From a bacterium (GTDB lineage: Bacteria; Bacillota; Bacilli; Lactobacillales; Streptococcaceae): 40,526 nt of DNA. A program made the position numbers and the translations under genes. The stretch is taken from assembly GCA_905221195.1 (NCBI GenBank), contig CAJNCF010000010.1, forward strand, positions 1 through 40,526. The letters are read 5' to 3'. This document shows positions 33,486 to 40,526 of the stretch, in pieces. Positions within the stretch are counted from its first letter, which is position 1. Each line of letters starts with the position of its first letter. Below the pieces are notes generated by a model. That model did not search any database, had not been told where the DNA came from, and saw only the letters and a list, made by a program, of their open reading frames with translations.

Positions 33486-34745
33486 TTGAAAAACAAATTC
33501 AAACTTTCTTTAAATAACTTTATGGAAAGAAAGTGGCGTAACCTATTGATTGCGCTAGCAACCTCAATCGGTTTTGTAGGAGTCTTAATTTCTTTCGGAT
33601 TGGGAAATGCTTTGATTTCGATGATTGATGAAAATACGAATGGAGGTCAAATCCCTTCTCAAGTTCAGATTGCTTTAAACACAGAAAATGCTGGACGAGG
33701 CTTTTTGAACCAAGACGATAAGAACTATATCACGGATACAGTTGGCAAAGAAGCTATTAAATATTTGGAGAGTCCTTTTGGGATGACCATGTCAAATATT
33801 ACTATAGATGGGCAAGAAATGGATCTGAGTCAAACGATGCCTTCTTATGCTCAAGTAGTGAGTCTCTATGAGGATACAAGTATTTCTGTTAGTAGTAATG
33901 AGGCGGACAAAGTATTAGCAGGCTCCCTCTATACTGATGCAAATGAACAGGGGTTGACGATTCCAAGCAGTTTACTAAAAAGTTGGAATGAACATACAGG
34001 AAAAAATCTGACAGCTACTGATCTTATTGGCAAATCAGTCTCAGCAAGTATTGTAGAAAATGCTGCTGAAGCTAGCAAGACAGCTCAATTTCAAACAAAG
34101 ATTGTGCGTGTGATCAATGATGAAGATGACATGGAGGACAGCAACAGTTTTATGCCCTCTAATCAAATGGAAACGATTTTGAAAGAGGCTGGATTTACAA
34201 AAGCTGTATCTTATTTTATCTTGGAACTCAAAGATCCATCACAGACAAAAGCAGTAACAGAAGAATTGCAGAAAAATAAGAAGTATACTGTTCTTTCTCA
34301 ACAGAAGATTCTTGATATTGTGATTACCTTTATTCGTGTCATTCAGGGATTGTTGATTGTACTTTCATCACAAGCTATTGTGGTAGCAGCGGTCATGATT
34401 GGTATCATCATTTACATCAATATCATGCAACGTTCTAAGGAAATAGGTGTCATGAAGGCAGTTGGTTATCAAAATCGTGATGTCAAAGGGATTTTTATTT
34501 ACGAGGCTATCTGGATTGTAGGAATCGCCTTGCTGCTGGCATTTTTGGTTGCACAAGGGGTGGGAAGTTTGGCGAATGTGGTTGTAAATCATTTTTATCC
34601 ATCCATCACGAAGGTTTTTGAATTAAATCTTCTATCTATTTTAGGAACTCTAGCTTTTGCTCTATTACTTGGTTATGTCTCAGCCTATTTCCCAGCACGT
34701 AAAATTAGTAAAATGGATCCTGTAGAATCGCTACGATATGAATAG
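33486..34745 (+). CDS. ABC transporter permease (FtsX/MacB-like)
   Basis: This protein of about 419 aa has one N-terminal membrane helix (RNLLIALATSIGFVGVLISFGLGNALI) and a large extracytoplasmic region (about 45-275) rich in Ser, Thr and Asp. Three C-terminal helices form the FtsX domain (about 285-415, with RSKEIGVMKAVGYQNRDVKGIFIYEA and a PARKISKMDPVESLRYE tail). I prefer the TTG at 33486, about 6 nt after AAAGGA. An ATG at 33444 inside the ATPase gene would add 14 residues but has poor spacing. The substrate is unknown. No clear terminator follows. Confidence 0.88.
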   Translation: MKNKFKLSLNNFMERKWRNLLIALATSIGFVGVLISFGLGNALISMIDENTNGGQIPSQVQIALNTENAGRGFLNQDDKNYITDTVGKEAIKYLESPFGMTMSNITIDGQEMDLSQTMPSYAQVVSLYEDTSISVSSNEADKVLAGSLYTDANEQGLTIPSSLLKSWNEHTGKNLTATDLIGKSVSASIVENAAEASKTAQFQTKIVRVINDEDDMEDSNSFMPSNQMETILKEAGFTKAVSYFILELKDPSQTKAVTEELQKNKKYTVLSQQKILDIVITFIRVIQGLLIVLSSQAIVVAAVMIGIIIYINIMQRSKEIGVMKAVGYQNRDVKGIFIYEAIWIVGIALLLAFLVAQGVGSLANVVVNHFYPSITKVFELNLLSILGTLAFALLLGYVSAYFPARKISKMDPVESLRYE

Positions 34746-34809
34746 TTAAGGATGTTACTAGATTATCGTCGCTCAAAAAGAAACTAACATAGAAAAACAA
34801 TGCCCGTAC

Positions 34810-34838
34810 TTGCAATTAAACTTAAATAGTTATATAAT
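34810..34838 (+). promoter_or_regulatory. gap promoter
   Basis: -35 TTGCAA (34810-34815), a 17-bp spacer and -10 TATAAT (34833-34838). The leader is about 80 nt and ends in AAGGAGG before the ATG at 34925. Confidence 0.8.
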
Positions 34839-34924
34839 AGGTTTGTTGAAAGGTGATTTGTAGTGATTCAAGTTACTCTTTTCACAATAAAAATTTCATG
34901 ATTTTCATAAGGAGGAAATCACTA

Positions 34925-35932
34925 ATGGTAGTTAAAGTTGGTATTAACGGTTTCGGACGTATCGGTCGTCTTGCTTTCCGTCGTATCCAAAACGTAGAAG
35001 GTGTTGAAGTTACTCGTATCAACGACCTTACAGATCCAGTTATGCTTGCACACTTGTTGAAATATGACACAACTCAAGGTCGTTTCGACGGTACTGTTGA
35101 AGTTAAAGAAGGTGGATTTGAAGTTAACGGTAAATTCATCAAAGTTTCTGCTGAACGTGATCCAGAACAAATCGACTGGGCTAACGACGGTGTAGAAATC
35201 GTTCTTGAAGCTACTGGTTTCTTTGCTAAGAAAGCAGCTGCTGAAAAACACCTTAAAGGTGGAGCTAAAAAAGTTGTTATCACTGCTCCTGGTGGAAACG
35301 ACGTTAAAACAGTTGTATTCAACACTAACCACGACGTTCTTGACGGTACTGAAACAGTTATCTCAGGTGCTTCATGTACTACAAACTGCTTGGCTCCTAT
35401 GGCTAAAGCTCTTCAAGACAACTTTGGTGTTGTTGAAGGATTGATGACTACTATCCACGCTTACACTGGTGACCAAATGATCCTTGACGGACCACACCGT
35501 GGTGGTGACCTTCGCCGTGCTCGCGCTGGTGCTGCAAACATCGTTCCTAACTCAACTGGTGCTGCTAAAGCTATCGGTCTTGTAATCCCAGAATTGAACG
35601 GTAAACTTGACGGATCTGCACAACGCGTTCCAACTCCAACTGGATCAGTTACTGAATTGGTAGCAGTTCTTGAAAAGAACGTTACTGTTGATGAAGTGAA
35701 CGCAGCTATGAAAGCAGCTTCAAACGAATCATACGGTTACACAGAAGATCCAATCGTATCTTCAGATATCGTAGGTATGTCTTACGGTTCATTGTTTGAC
35801 GCAACTCAAACTAAAGTTCTTGACGTTGACGGTAAACAATTGGTTAAAGTTGTATCATGGTACGACAACGAAATGTCATACACTGCACAACTTGTTCGTA
35901 CTCTTGAATACTTCGCAAAAATCGCTAAATAA
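34925..35932 (+). CDS. gap: glyceraldehyde-3-phosphate dehydrogenase
   Basis: This 335-aa NAD-dependent glycolytic enzyme makes 1,3-bisphosphoglycerate. It begins with the Rossmann motif [15 protein letters not shown] (about 5-19) and has the active-site Cys151 in [11 protein letters not shown]. The catalytic His lies in [10 protein letters not shown], and [15 protein letters not shown] is near the end. The ATG at 34925 follows AAGGAGG; an upstream TTG at 34853 would add a non-conserved leader. The gene uses a few preferred codons almost exclusively (for example GGT, CGT, AAC, GAA), matching very high expression. It is monocistronic. Confidence 0.98.
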   Translation: MVVKVGINGFGRIGRLAFRRIQNVEGVEVTRINDLTDPVMLAHLLKYDTTQGRFDGTVEVKEGGFEVNGKFIKVSAERDPEQIDWANDGVEIVLEATGFFAKKAAAEKHLKGGAKKVVITAPGGNDVKTVVFNTNHDVLDGTETVISGASCTTNCLAPMAKALQDNFGVVEGLMTTIHAYTGDQMILDGPHRGGDLRRARAGAANIVPNSTGAAKAIGLVIPELNGKLDGSAQRVPTPTGSVTELVAVLEKNVTVDEVNAAMKAASNESYGYTEDPIVSSDIVGMSYGSLFDATQTKVLDVDGKQLVKVVSWYDNEMSYTAQLVRTLEYFAKIAK

Positions 35933-35946
35933 TTCTTGAGTCGATA

Positions 35947-35976
35947 GAAAAGCAAGGCCTCTGGTCTTGCTTTTCT
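35947..35976 (+). terminator. terminator after gap
   Basis: A 13-bp stem (35947-35959 with 35963-35975), loop TCT, with the sequence TTTTC at its right side. Confidence 0.85.
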
Positions 35977-35986
35977 TATATGGAAA

Positions 35987-36009
35987 AATGGATGACACAA
36001 TCATCCATT
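35987..36009 (-). terminator. terminator of the rluD-like gene
   Basis: AATGGATGA (35987-35995) pairs with TCATCCATT (36001-36009). Read on the minus strand, the stem is followed by TTTCC. It overlaps the end of the coding sequence. Confidence 0.65.
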
Positions 36010-36876
36010 CTTTTTTAATTCTGTTTCAAAAGTATCTGAAAGGGCAGTGAAGCTTAATTTCTCTAATGTAAGCGGATGGGTAAAGGAAAGTCGAAAGGCA
36101 TGAAGCATAAGCCGACTTGTCTTTGATTTACTATTATAGAGAGGGTCACCCAAGATGGGGAAGTTATGATGAGAAAGGTGGACACGAATCTGATGGGTTC
36201 TGCCTGTCTTTAGTTTGCAACGAACCAAGGAAGTCTTGTTTGGGAATTGCTTTAATCTGCTTACATGCGTTTCGGCATATTGGCCATTTTTTGTATCAAC
36301 TACTCGTTTTCTGCGATCATGGCGATCACGTCCGATTTTGTCTCTGAAAACAAGCTCTTTGTTGCTGATATTTCCATTAACAAGTGCCCAATATTCTCTA
36401 GAAATCTCTTTTTTCTCCAATAATCGATTGAGAATAGGCAGGATAAAAGGATTTTTAGCAAAAAGAACTAAACCGCTGGTTTCCATGTCTAAACGATGAA
36501 CGACATAACAGGTTTGGCCAACGTAGGCACTGACGTGGTTAAGAAGAGCAATTTCGTTTGGTTGATTGCCGTGCGTTTTCATACCCTCGGGTTTGTTTAC
36601 AATAATCAAGTGTTGATCTTGATAAATTTCCTGAACTAAGTCGGGGTTACCCCAAGGGATTGTCTTTTGGGGATAATCTTCCTCGTCAAAAGTCAACTGG
36701 CAAACATCTCCAGGATTTACCATCTCGTTCCAGTGAACTTCTTCTTGATTTATCAAAATATGTTTCTTGATTCTTAAAAAATGACGGATTTTTCTAGGAA
36801 TAAGGAGTTGCTCCTCTAGTAATTGCTTCACCGTCATTTGAGGTAAAGAGGTGGGTAATGTAAATGTGAATTTCAT
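36001..36876 (-). CDS. RluA/RluD-family pseudouridine synthase
   Basis: This 291-aa enzyme isomerises uridine to pseudouridine in rRNA or tRNA. An S4-like N-terminal part (LPQMTVKQLLEEQLLIPRKIRHFLRIKKHILINQEEV) precedes the synthase domain. That domain carries the catalytic Asp motif CYVVHRLDMETSGLVLFAK (Asp near 150), plus LVRCKLKTGRTHQIRVHLSH and FPILGDPLYN. The exact target cannot be assigned; relatives include RluA, RluC, RluD and YjbO types. Its only clear promoter puts the transcription start on the ATG. It is divergent from pbp2A and convergent with gap. Confidence 0.93.
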   Translation of the reverse strand: MKFTFTLPTSLPQMTVKQLLEEQLLIPRKIRHFLRIKKHILINQEEVHWNEMVNPGDVCQLTFDEEDYPQKTIPWGNPDLVQEIYQDQHLIIVNKPEGMKTHGNQPNEIALLNHVSAYVGQTCYVVHRLDMETSGLVLFAKNPFILPILNRLLEKKEISREYWALVNGNISNKELVFRDKIGRDRHDRRKRVVDTKNGQYAETHVSRLKQFPNKTSLVRCKLKTGRTHQIRVHLSHHNFPILGDPLYNSKSKTSRLMLHAFRLSFTHPLTLEKLSFTALSDTFETELKKNG

Positions 36877-36891
36877 ACAGATATTGTAACA
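36877..36891 (-). promoter_or_regulatory. extended -10 predicting a leaderless rluD-like mRNA
   Basis: On the minus strand, TGT is followed by TACAAT (36888-36883), then ATCTGT, then the ATG. The six-base gap puts +1 on the start codon. Confidence 0.58.
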
Positions 36892-36927
36892 AAAAAAGCC
36901 CTATTTGGATAGGAAATAGCTAAATTC

Positions 36928-36963
36928 TTGTCTTCCTATGATGAAGATGATAAAATAAACGCA
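36928..36963 (+). promoter_or_regulatory. pbp2A promoter predicting a leaderless mRNA
   Basis: -35 TTGTCT (36928-36933), a 17-bp spacer ending in TGA, -10 TAAAAT (36951-36956), then AAACGC and the ATG at 36963. No Shine-Dalgarno sequence fits between -10 and ATG. Confidence 0.7.
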
Positions 36964-39158
36964 TGAAATTAGATAAATTATTCGAGAAATTTCTTTCTCT
37001 TTTTAAAAAAGAAATAAGTGAATCAGAGGAATCTGATTCTACTAGTTTACGTCGCTCTCGTAGTGATCGAAAAAAATTAGCCCAAGTGGGTCCAATTCGA
37101 AAATTCTGGCGTCGCTATCATCTAACAAAGATTGTTCTTATACTAGGTTTGAGTGCAGGCTTGCTAGTCGGAACCTATTTGTTTGCTGTAGCTAAGTCAA
37201 CCAATGTCAATGATTTGCAAAACGCCTTGAAAACTCGAACGCTCATTTTTGACCGTGAAGAAAAAGAGGCAGGTGCTTTGTCTGGTCAAAAGGGAACCTA
37301 TGTTGAACTGACTGACATCAGTAAAAATTTGCAAAATGCTGTTATTGCGACAGAAGACCGTTCTTTCTATAAAAATGACGGGATTAACTATAGTCGTTTC
37401 TTTTTGGCTATTGTCACTGCTGGACGTTCAGGTGGTGGTTCTACTATTACCCAACAGCTGGCTAAAAACGCTTATCTATCGCAGGATCAAACTGTTGAGA
37501 GAAAAGCGAAAGAATTTTTCTTGGCTTTAGAATTGACTAAAAAATATAGCAAAGATCAGATCCTAACTATGTACCTTAACAACGCCTATTTTGGAAATGG
37601 TGTGTGGGGCGTAGAAGATGCGAGTAAGAAATACTTTGGAGTTTCTGCATCAGAAGTGAGTCTGGATCAAGCTGCGACTCTGGCAGGTATGCTCAAAGGG
37701 CCGGAATTGTATAATCCTTTAAATTCTGTAGAGGACTCTACCAATCGTCGCGATACTGTTTTGCAAAATATGGTTGCAGCGGGTTATATTGATAAAAATC
37801 AAGAAACCGAAGCTACTGAAGTTGATATGACTTCGCAATTACAAGATAAGTATGAAGGAAAAATTTCAGATTATCGTTACCCCTCTTATTTTGACGCGGT
37901 GGTTAATGAAGCCGTTTCTAAGTATAATCTAACTGAGGAAGAAATCGTAAATAATGGCTACCGCATTTACACAGAGCTGGACCAAAACTACCAAGCAAAT
38001 ATGCAGGTTGTCTATGAAAATACATCGCTATTTCCGAGGGCAGAGGATGGAACATTTGCTCAATCAGGAAGTGTAGCTCTCGAACCGAAAACAGGGGGAG
38101 TTCGTGGGGTTGTCGGTCAAGTTGCAGACAATGATAAAACTGGATTCCGTAATTTCAACTATGCAACCCAATCAAAACGTAGCCCTGGCTCTACAATTAA
38201 GCCTTTAGTTGTCTATACGCCAGCAGTTGAGGCAGGTTGGGCTTTGAACAAGCAGTTGGATAACCATACCATGCAGTATGACAGCTATAAGGTAGATAAC
38301 TATGCAGGAATTAAAACGAGTCGAGAAGTTCCTATGTATCAAGCCTTGGCAGAATCGCTTAATCTACCTGCTGTTGCTACTGTTAATGATTTGGGTGTTG
38401 ATAAGGCTTTCGAGTCAGGAGAAAAATTTGGACTCAACATGGAAAAAGTCGACCGTGTTCTTGGTGTCGCCTTGGGAAGTGGTGTCGAAACTAATCCTCT
38501 GCAAATGGCTCAAGCATATGCTGCCTTTGCAAATGAAGGTTTAATGCCTGAAGCTCATTTTATTAGTCGAATTGAAAATGCTAGCGGACAGGTTATTGCA
38601 AGCCATAAAAATTCACAAAAACGGGTGATTGATAAGTCTGTAGCTGATAAGATGACCAGTATGATGTTAGGGACATTCACAAACGGAACGGGTATTAGTT
38701 CATCGCCTGCAGACTATGTCATGGCAGGGAAAACTGGGACAACTGAAGCTGTTTTTAATCCTGAATACACAAGTGATCAGTGGGTAATTGGTTATACTCC
38801 AGATGTAGTGATTAGCCACTGGCTTGGTTTTCCGACCACTGATGAAATTCATTATCTAGCGGGTTCTACATCAAACGGTGCAGCCCATGTCTTTAGAAAT
38901 ATTGCAAATACCATTTTACCTTATACGCCAGGAAGTACCTTTACAGTTGAAAATGCTTATAAGCAAAATGGAATTGCACCAGCTAACACAAAAAGACAAG
39001 TACAAACCAATGATAATAGCCAGACAGATGATAGTTTGTCTGATATTCGAGGTCGTGCACAAAGCCTAGTAGATGAGGCTAGTCGGGCTATCTCGGATGC
39101 GAAGATTAAGGAAAAAGCTCAAACAATCTGGGATTCGGTAGTCAATCTATTTCGCTAA
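36963..39158 (+). CDS. pbp2A: class A penicillin-binding protein PBP2a
   Basis: This 731-aa bifunctional peptidoglycan synthase has a cytoplasmic charged N-terminus (1-55, Ser/Glu/Arg-rich) and a membrane anchor (about 58-77). The GT51 glycosyltransferase follows with catalytic Glu131 (ATEDRSFYKNDG) and GGSTITQQLAKNAYLS. The transpeptidase has SPGSTIK (nucleophile S410, K413), an SLN motif (ESLNLPA) and KTGTTE (K590). All catalytic motifs are present. A short low-complexity tail follows. In pneumococcus the homologue works with MacP and polymerises wall at the septum. The predicted transcript is leaderless. rpmG, secE and nusG follow under another promoter. Confidence 0.97.
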   Translation: MKLDKLFEKFLSLFKKEISESEESDSTSLRRSRSDRKKLAQVGPIRKFWRRYHLTKIVLILGLSAGLLVGTYLFAVAKSTNVNDLQNALKTRTLIFDREEKEAGALSGQKGTYVELTDISKNLQNAVIATEDRSFYKNDGINYSRFFLAIVTAGRSGGGSTITQQLAKNAYLSQDQTVERKAKEFFLALELTKKYSKDQILTMYLNNAYFGNGVWGVEDASKKYFGVSASEVSLDQAATLAGMLKGPELYNPLNSVEDSTNRRDTVLQNMVAAGYIDKNQETEATEVDMTSQLQDKYEGKISDYRYPSYFDAVVNEAVSKYNLTEEEIVNNGYRIYTELDQNYQANMQVVYENTSLFPRAEDGTFAQSGSVALEPKTGGVRGVVGQVADNDKTGFRNFNYATQSKRSPGSTIKPLVVYTPAVEAGWALNKQLDNHTMQYDSYKVDNYAGIKTSREVPMYQALAESLNLPAVATVNDLGVDKAFESGEKFGLNMEKVDRVLGVALGSGVETNPLQMAQAYAAFANEGLMPEAHFISRIENASGQVIASHKNSQKRVIDKSVADKMTSMMLGTFTNGTGISSSPADYVMAGKTGTTEAVFNPEYTSDQWVIGYTPDVVISHWLGFPTTDEIHYLAGSTSNGAAHVFRNIANTILPYTPGSTFTVENAYKQNGIAPANTKRQVQTNDNSQTDDSLSDIRGRAQSLVDEASRAISDAKIKEKAQTIWDSVVNLFR

Positions 39159-39163
39159 GATGC

Positions 39164-39192
39164 TTGTCAAAGCCTGGCTTTCTTGTTATAAT
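39164..39192 (+). promoter_or_regulatory. rpmG-secE-nusG promoter
   Basis: -35 TTGTCA (39164-39169), a 17-bp spacer ending in TGT, and -10 TATAAT (39187-39192). It begins only 5 nt after the pbp2A stop and predicts a start near 39199. Confidence 0.8.
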
Positions 39193-39210
39193 AGATAGGA
39201 TGGAGGCGTT

Positions 39211-39363
39211 ATGGCACTAAAAAAAGCAAGCCTAGCTTGTGCGGTTTGTGGTTCTAGAAACTATTCAATCAAGATCAGTGGAAACCCCAAGCCTACACGA
39301 CTAGAAGTAAATAAATTTTGTAAGCATTGTGGTAAGTACACTACACATAGAGAAACGAGATAG
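39211..39363 (+). CDS. rpmG: 50S ribosomal protein L33
   Basis: This 50-aa ribosomal protein has four cysteines in two pairs ([11 protein letters not shown] and [13 protein letters not shown]), so it is the zinc-binding (C+) form of L33. GGAGGC precedes the ATG at 39211. The rpmG-secE-nusG order is standard in Firmicutes. secE follows after 9 nt. Confidence 0.95.
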   Translation: MALKKASLACAVCGSRNYSIKISGNPKPTRLEVNKFCKHCGKYTTHRETR

Positions 39364-39372
39364 GAGAGAGCG

Positions 39373-39549
39373 ATGCGTTTTATTGGAGATATTTTTAGAC
39401 TTCTTAAAGACACAACATGGCCAACTCGCAAGGAAAGCTGGAGAGATTTTCGTTCTATCATGGAATACACAGCTTTCTTTGTAGTAATTATTTACATTTT
39501 TGACCAGTTGATTGTTTCAGGTTTGATTCGATTTATTAACATTTTTTAG
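39373..39549 (+). CDS. secE: preprotein translocase subunit SecE
   Basis: This 58-aa single-span membrane protein has the conserved cytoplasmic amphipathic helix and hinge (LLKDTTWPTRKESWRDF) followed by one transmembrane helix (AFFVVIIYIFDQLIVSGLI). It stabilises SecY in the SecYEG channel. GGAGAGAG precedes the ATG. It is co-transcribed with rpmG and nusG. Confidence 0.95.
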   Translation: MRFIGDIFRLLKDTTWPTRKESWRDFRSIMEYTAFFVVIIYIFDQLIVSGLIRFINIF

Positions 39550-39599
39550 AAGAGTAGTGAAAGTACACTAAAAATCTTCTATTTATGAAAGGAAATATC

Positions 39600-40136
39600 A
39601 TGGATAGTTTTGATAAAGGGTGGTTTGTTTTACAAACTTATTCTGGTTATGAAAATAAGGTAAAAGAAAATCTATTACAACGTGCACAAACCTACAATAT
39701 GTTGGATAATATTCTACGCGTTGAAATTCCAACACAAACAGTGCAAGTTGAAAAAAATGGAAAGAGAAAAGAAGTAGAAGAAAATCGCTTTCCAGGTTAT
39801 GTTCTTGTAGAAATGGTCATGACAGATGAAGCTTGGTTTGTTGTTCGAAACACACCAAATGTTACAGGATTTGTCGGATCACACGGGAACAGATCAAAAC
39901 CAACTCCATTATTGGAACAAGAAATTCGTGACATTTTGGTATCTATGGGACAAACTGTTCAAGAATTTGATTTCGATGTTGAGGTTGGCCAAACCGTACG
40001 TATTATTGATGGTGCTTTTGCAGATTACACTGGTAAGATTACAGAAATTGATAATAACAAAGTGAAAATGATTATCTCTATGTTTGGTAATGACACAGTT
40101 GCAGAAGTAAACCTAAACCAAATTGCAGAATTATAA
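39600..40136 (+). CDS. nusG: transcription termination/antitermination factor NusG
   Basis: This 178-aa protein binds RNA polymerase and modulates pausing and termination. The NGN domain (about 5-110) starts GWFVLQTYSGYENKV and includes RFPGYVLVEM. The C-terminal KOW domain (about 125-178) reads VGQTVRIIDGAFADYTGKI. I place the start at 39600, after GAAAGGAAA. An in-frame ATG at 39585 would overlap that ribosome site. It ends in a strong terminator, after which comX begins. Confidence 0.95.
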   Translation: MDSFDKGWFVLQTYSGYENKVKENLLQRAQTYNMLDNILRVEIPTQTVQVEKNGKRKEVEENRFPGYVLVEMVMTDEAWFVVRNTPNVTGFVGSHGNRSKPTPLLEQEIRDILVSMGQTVQEFDFDVEVGQTVRIIDGAFADYTGKITEIDNNKVKMIISMFGNDTVAEVNLNQIAEL

Positions 40137-40139
40137 CCC

Positions 40140-40166
40140 AAAGAGAGGCAAGCCCTCTCTTTTTTG
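40140..40166 (+). terminator. terminator after nusG
   Basis: A 9-bp stem AAAGAGAGG (40140-40148) with CCTCTCTTT (40154-40162), loop CAAGC, followed by TTT. Confidence 0.9.
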
Positions 40167-40257
40167 TGTAGTTGAGGAGCTAAAGGGTACAGAATGGATG
40201 AAATGAACCCAATTAGCTTCTTGATTTGTTAAACTGTATCTAGAAAGGGGGAAGCTT

Positions 40258-40526
40258 ATGCTTAAAGAATTTTATGAAGAAGTCCAGGGTATTGTATACA
40301 AGTGTAGAAATGAATATTACCTTCATTTATGGGAGTTATCGGACTGGGACCAAGAGGGAATGATATGTCTACATGAATTGATTAGTAAAGAAGAAGGAAT
40401 AGTCGAAGATATTCCACGCTTACGCAAATATTTCAAGACCAAGTTTCGGAATCGAATTCTAGACTATCTCCGTAAACAAGAAAGTCAGAAGCGTAGATAT
40501 GATAAAGAACCCTATGAAGAAGTGGG
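40258..40526 (+). CDS. comX: competence sigma factor ComX (SigX), 5' part
   Basis: The first 89 codons of the alternative sigma factor that directs RNA polymerase to cin-box promoters during competence; the gene runs off the window. The visible protein (MLKEFYEEVQGIVYKCRNEYYLHLWELSDWDQEGM, then RLRKYFKTKFRNRILDYLRKQESQKRRYDKEPYEEVG) is unmistakably ComX. It covers the sigma region 2-like part and the linker. AAAGGGGG precedes the ATG at 40258. Differences from pneumococcal ComX as I remember it (for example MLKEF rather than MIKEL) fit a non-pneumococcal mitis-group strain. Its target operon begins at 15.6 kb. Confidence 0.95.
   Translation, partial: MLKEFYEEVQGIVYKCRNEYYLHLWELSDWDQEGMICLHELISKEEGIVEDIPRLRKYFKTKFRNRILDYLRKQESQKRRYDKEPYEEV

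Noticed and set aside
34746..34809. Search for a terminator between the ABC permease and gap
   Set aside because: No stable hairpin with a T tract was found. Read-through into the gap leader cannot be excluded.

Overview
The window is low-GC Firmicute chromosome. The gene content and order point to the mitis group of Streptococcus (S. mitis, S. oralis or S. pneumoniae and close relatives). The main clues are the comGA-G (cglA-G/comYA-G) pilus operon behind a ComX-type cin-box, the tkt, adhE, gap and pbp2A genes in one stretch, the rpmG-secE-nusG-comX junction at the right edge, and proteins that closely resemble pneumococcal homologues as I remember them. No BOX or RUP repeats, insertion sequences, prophage genes or CRISPR arrays were seen. 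I regard this as core chromosome with one more variable block (31.7-34.7 kb).

Layout. 1-560: the distal part of a tRNA cluster (Phe, Tyr, Trp, His, Gln, Leu) and its terminator. 0.6-5.4 kb: a stand-alone GCS2-family ligase, threonine synthase, a MATE exporter and a HAD hydrolase. 5.4-8.5 kb: a secreted LysM protein with an M15-like C-terminal domain, a MarR regulator with a palindromic operator and its DUF1304 membrane partner, and pyrrolidone-carboxylate peptidase. 8.5-12.6 kb: a DUF975 membrane protein (minus strand), tRNA-guanine transglycosylase and an OatA-like acyltransferase. 12.7-15.6 kb: nagA behind a GntR-type operator, a zinc alcohol dehydrogenase and a DUF1033 protein. 15.6-22.3 kb: the competence pilus operon comGA-GG, two methyltransferases (the second ComYH-like) and ackA. 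22.4-25.3 kb: rnpA, a YidC/SpoIIIJ insertase, jag (khpB) and an unassigned gene. 25.4-31.6 kb: transketolase, yajC, a low-molecular-weight tyrosine phosphatase, a MORN-repeat membrane protein, and adhE behind an elaborate Rex-like/cre-like region. 31.7-34.7 kb: an XRE regulator gene broken by one in-frame stop, followed by a two-gene ABC exporter whose promoter carries a long inverted repeat. 34.8-40.5 kb: gap, an RluD-family pseudouridine synthase (minus strand), pbp2A, rpmG, secE, nusG and the 5' part of comX.

How it fits together. Late competence genes (comG operon) and their sigma factor (comX) are both in the window, about 25 kb apart. Central fermentation enzymes (tkt, gap, adhE, ackA) have recognisable promoters, and adhE and ackA carry NADH/carbon control motifs. 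The least expected signal is a set of five unrelated genes (DUF975, the 19.4-kb methyltransferase, comYH-like, rluD-like, pbp2A). In each, an extended -10 element ends exactly six bases before the ATG. This predicts leaderless mRNAs that start on the A of the start codon. I found no wholly new multi-gene system. The strongest candidates for follow-up are this leaderless set, the interrupted regulator with its adjacent ABC promoter palindrome, and the structured leaders of tgt and the LysM gene.
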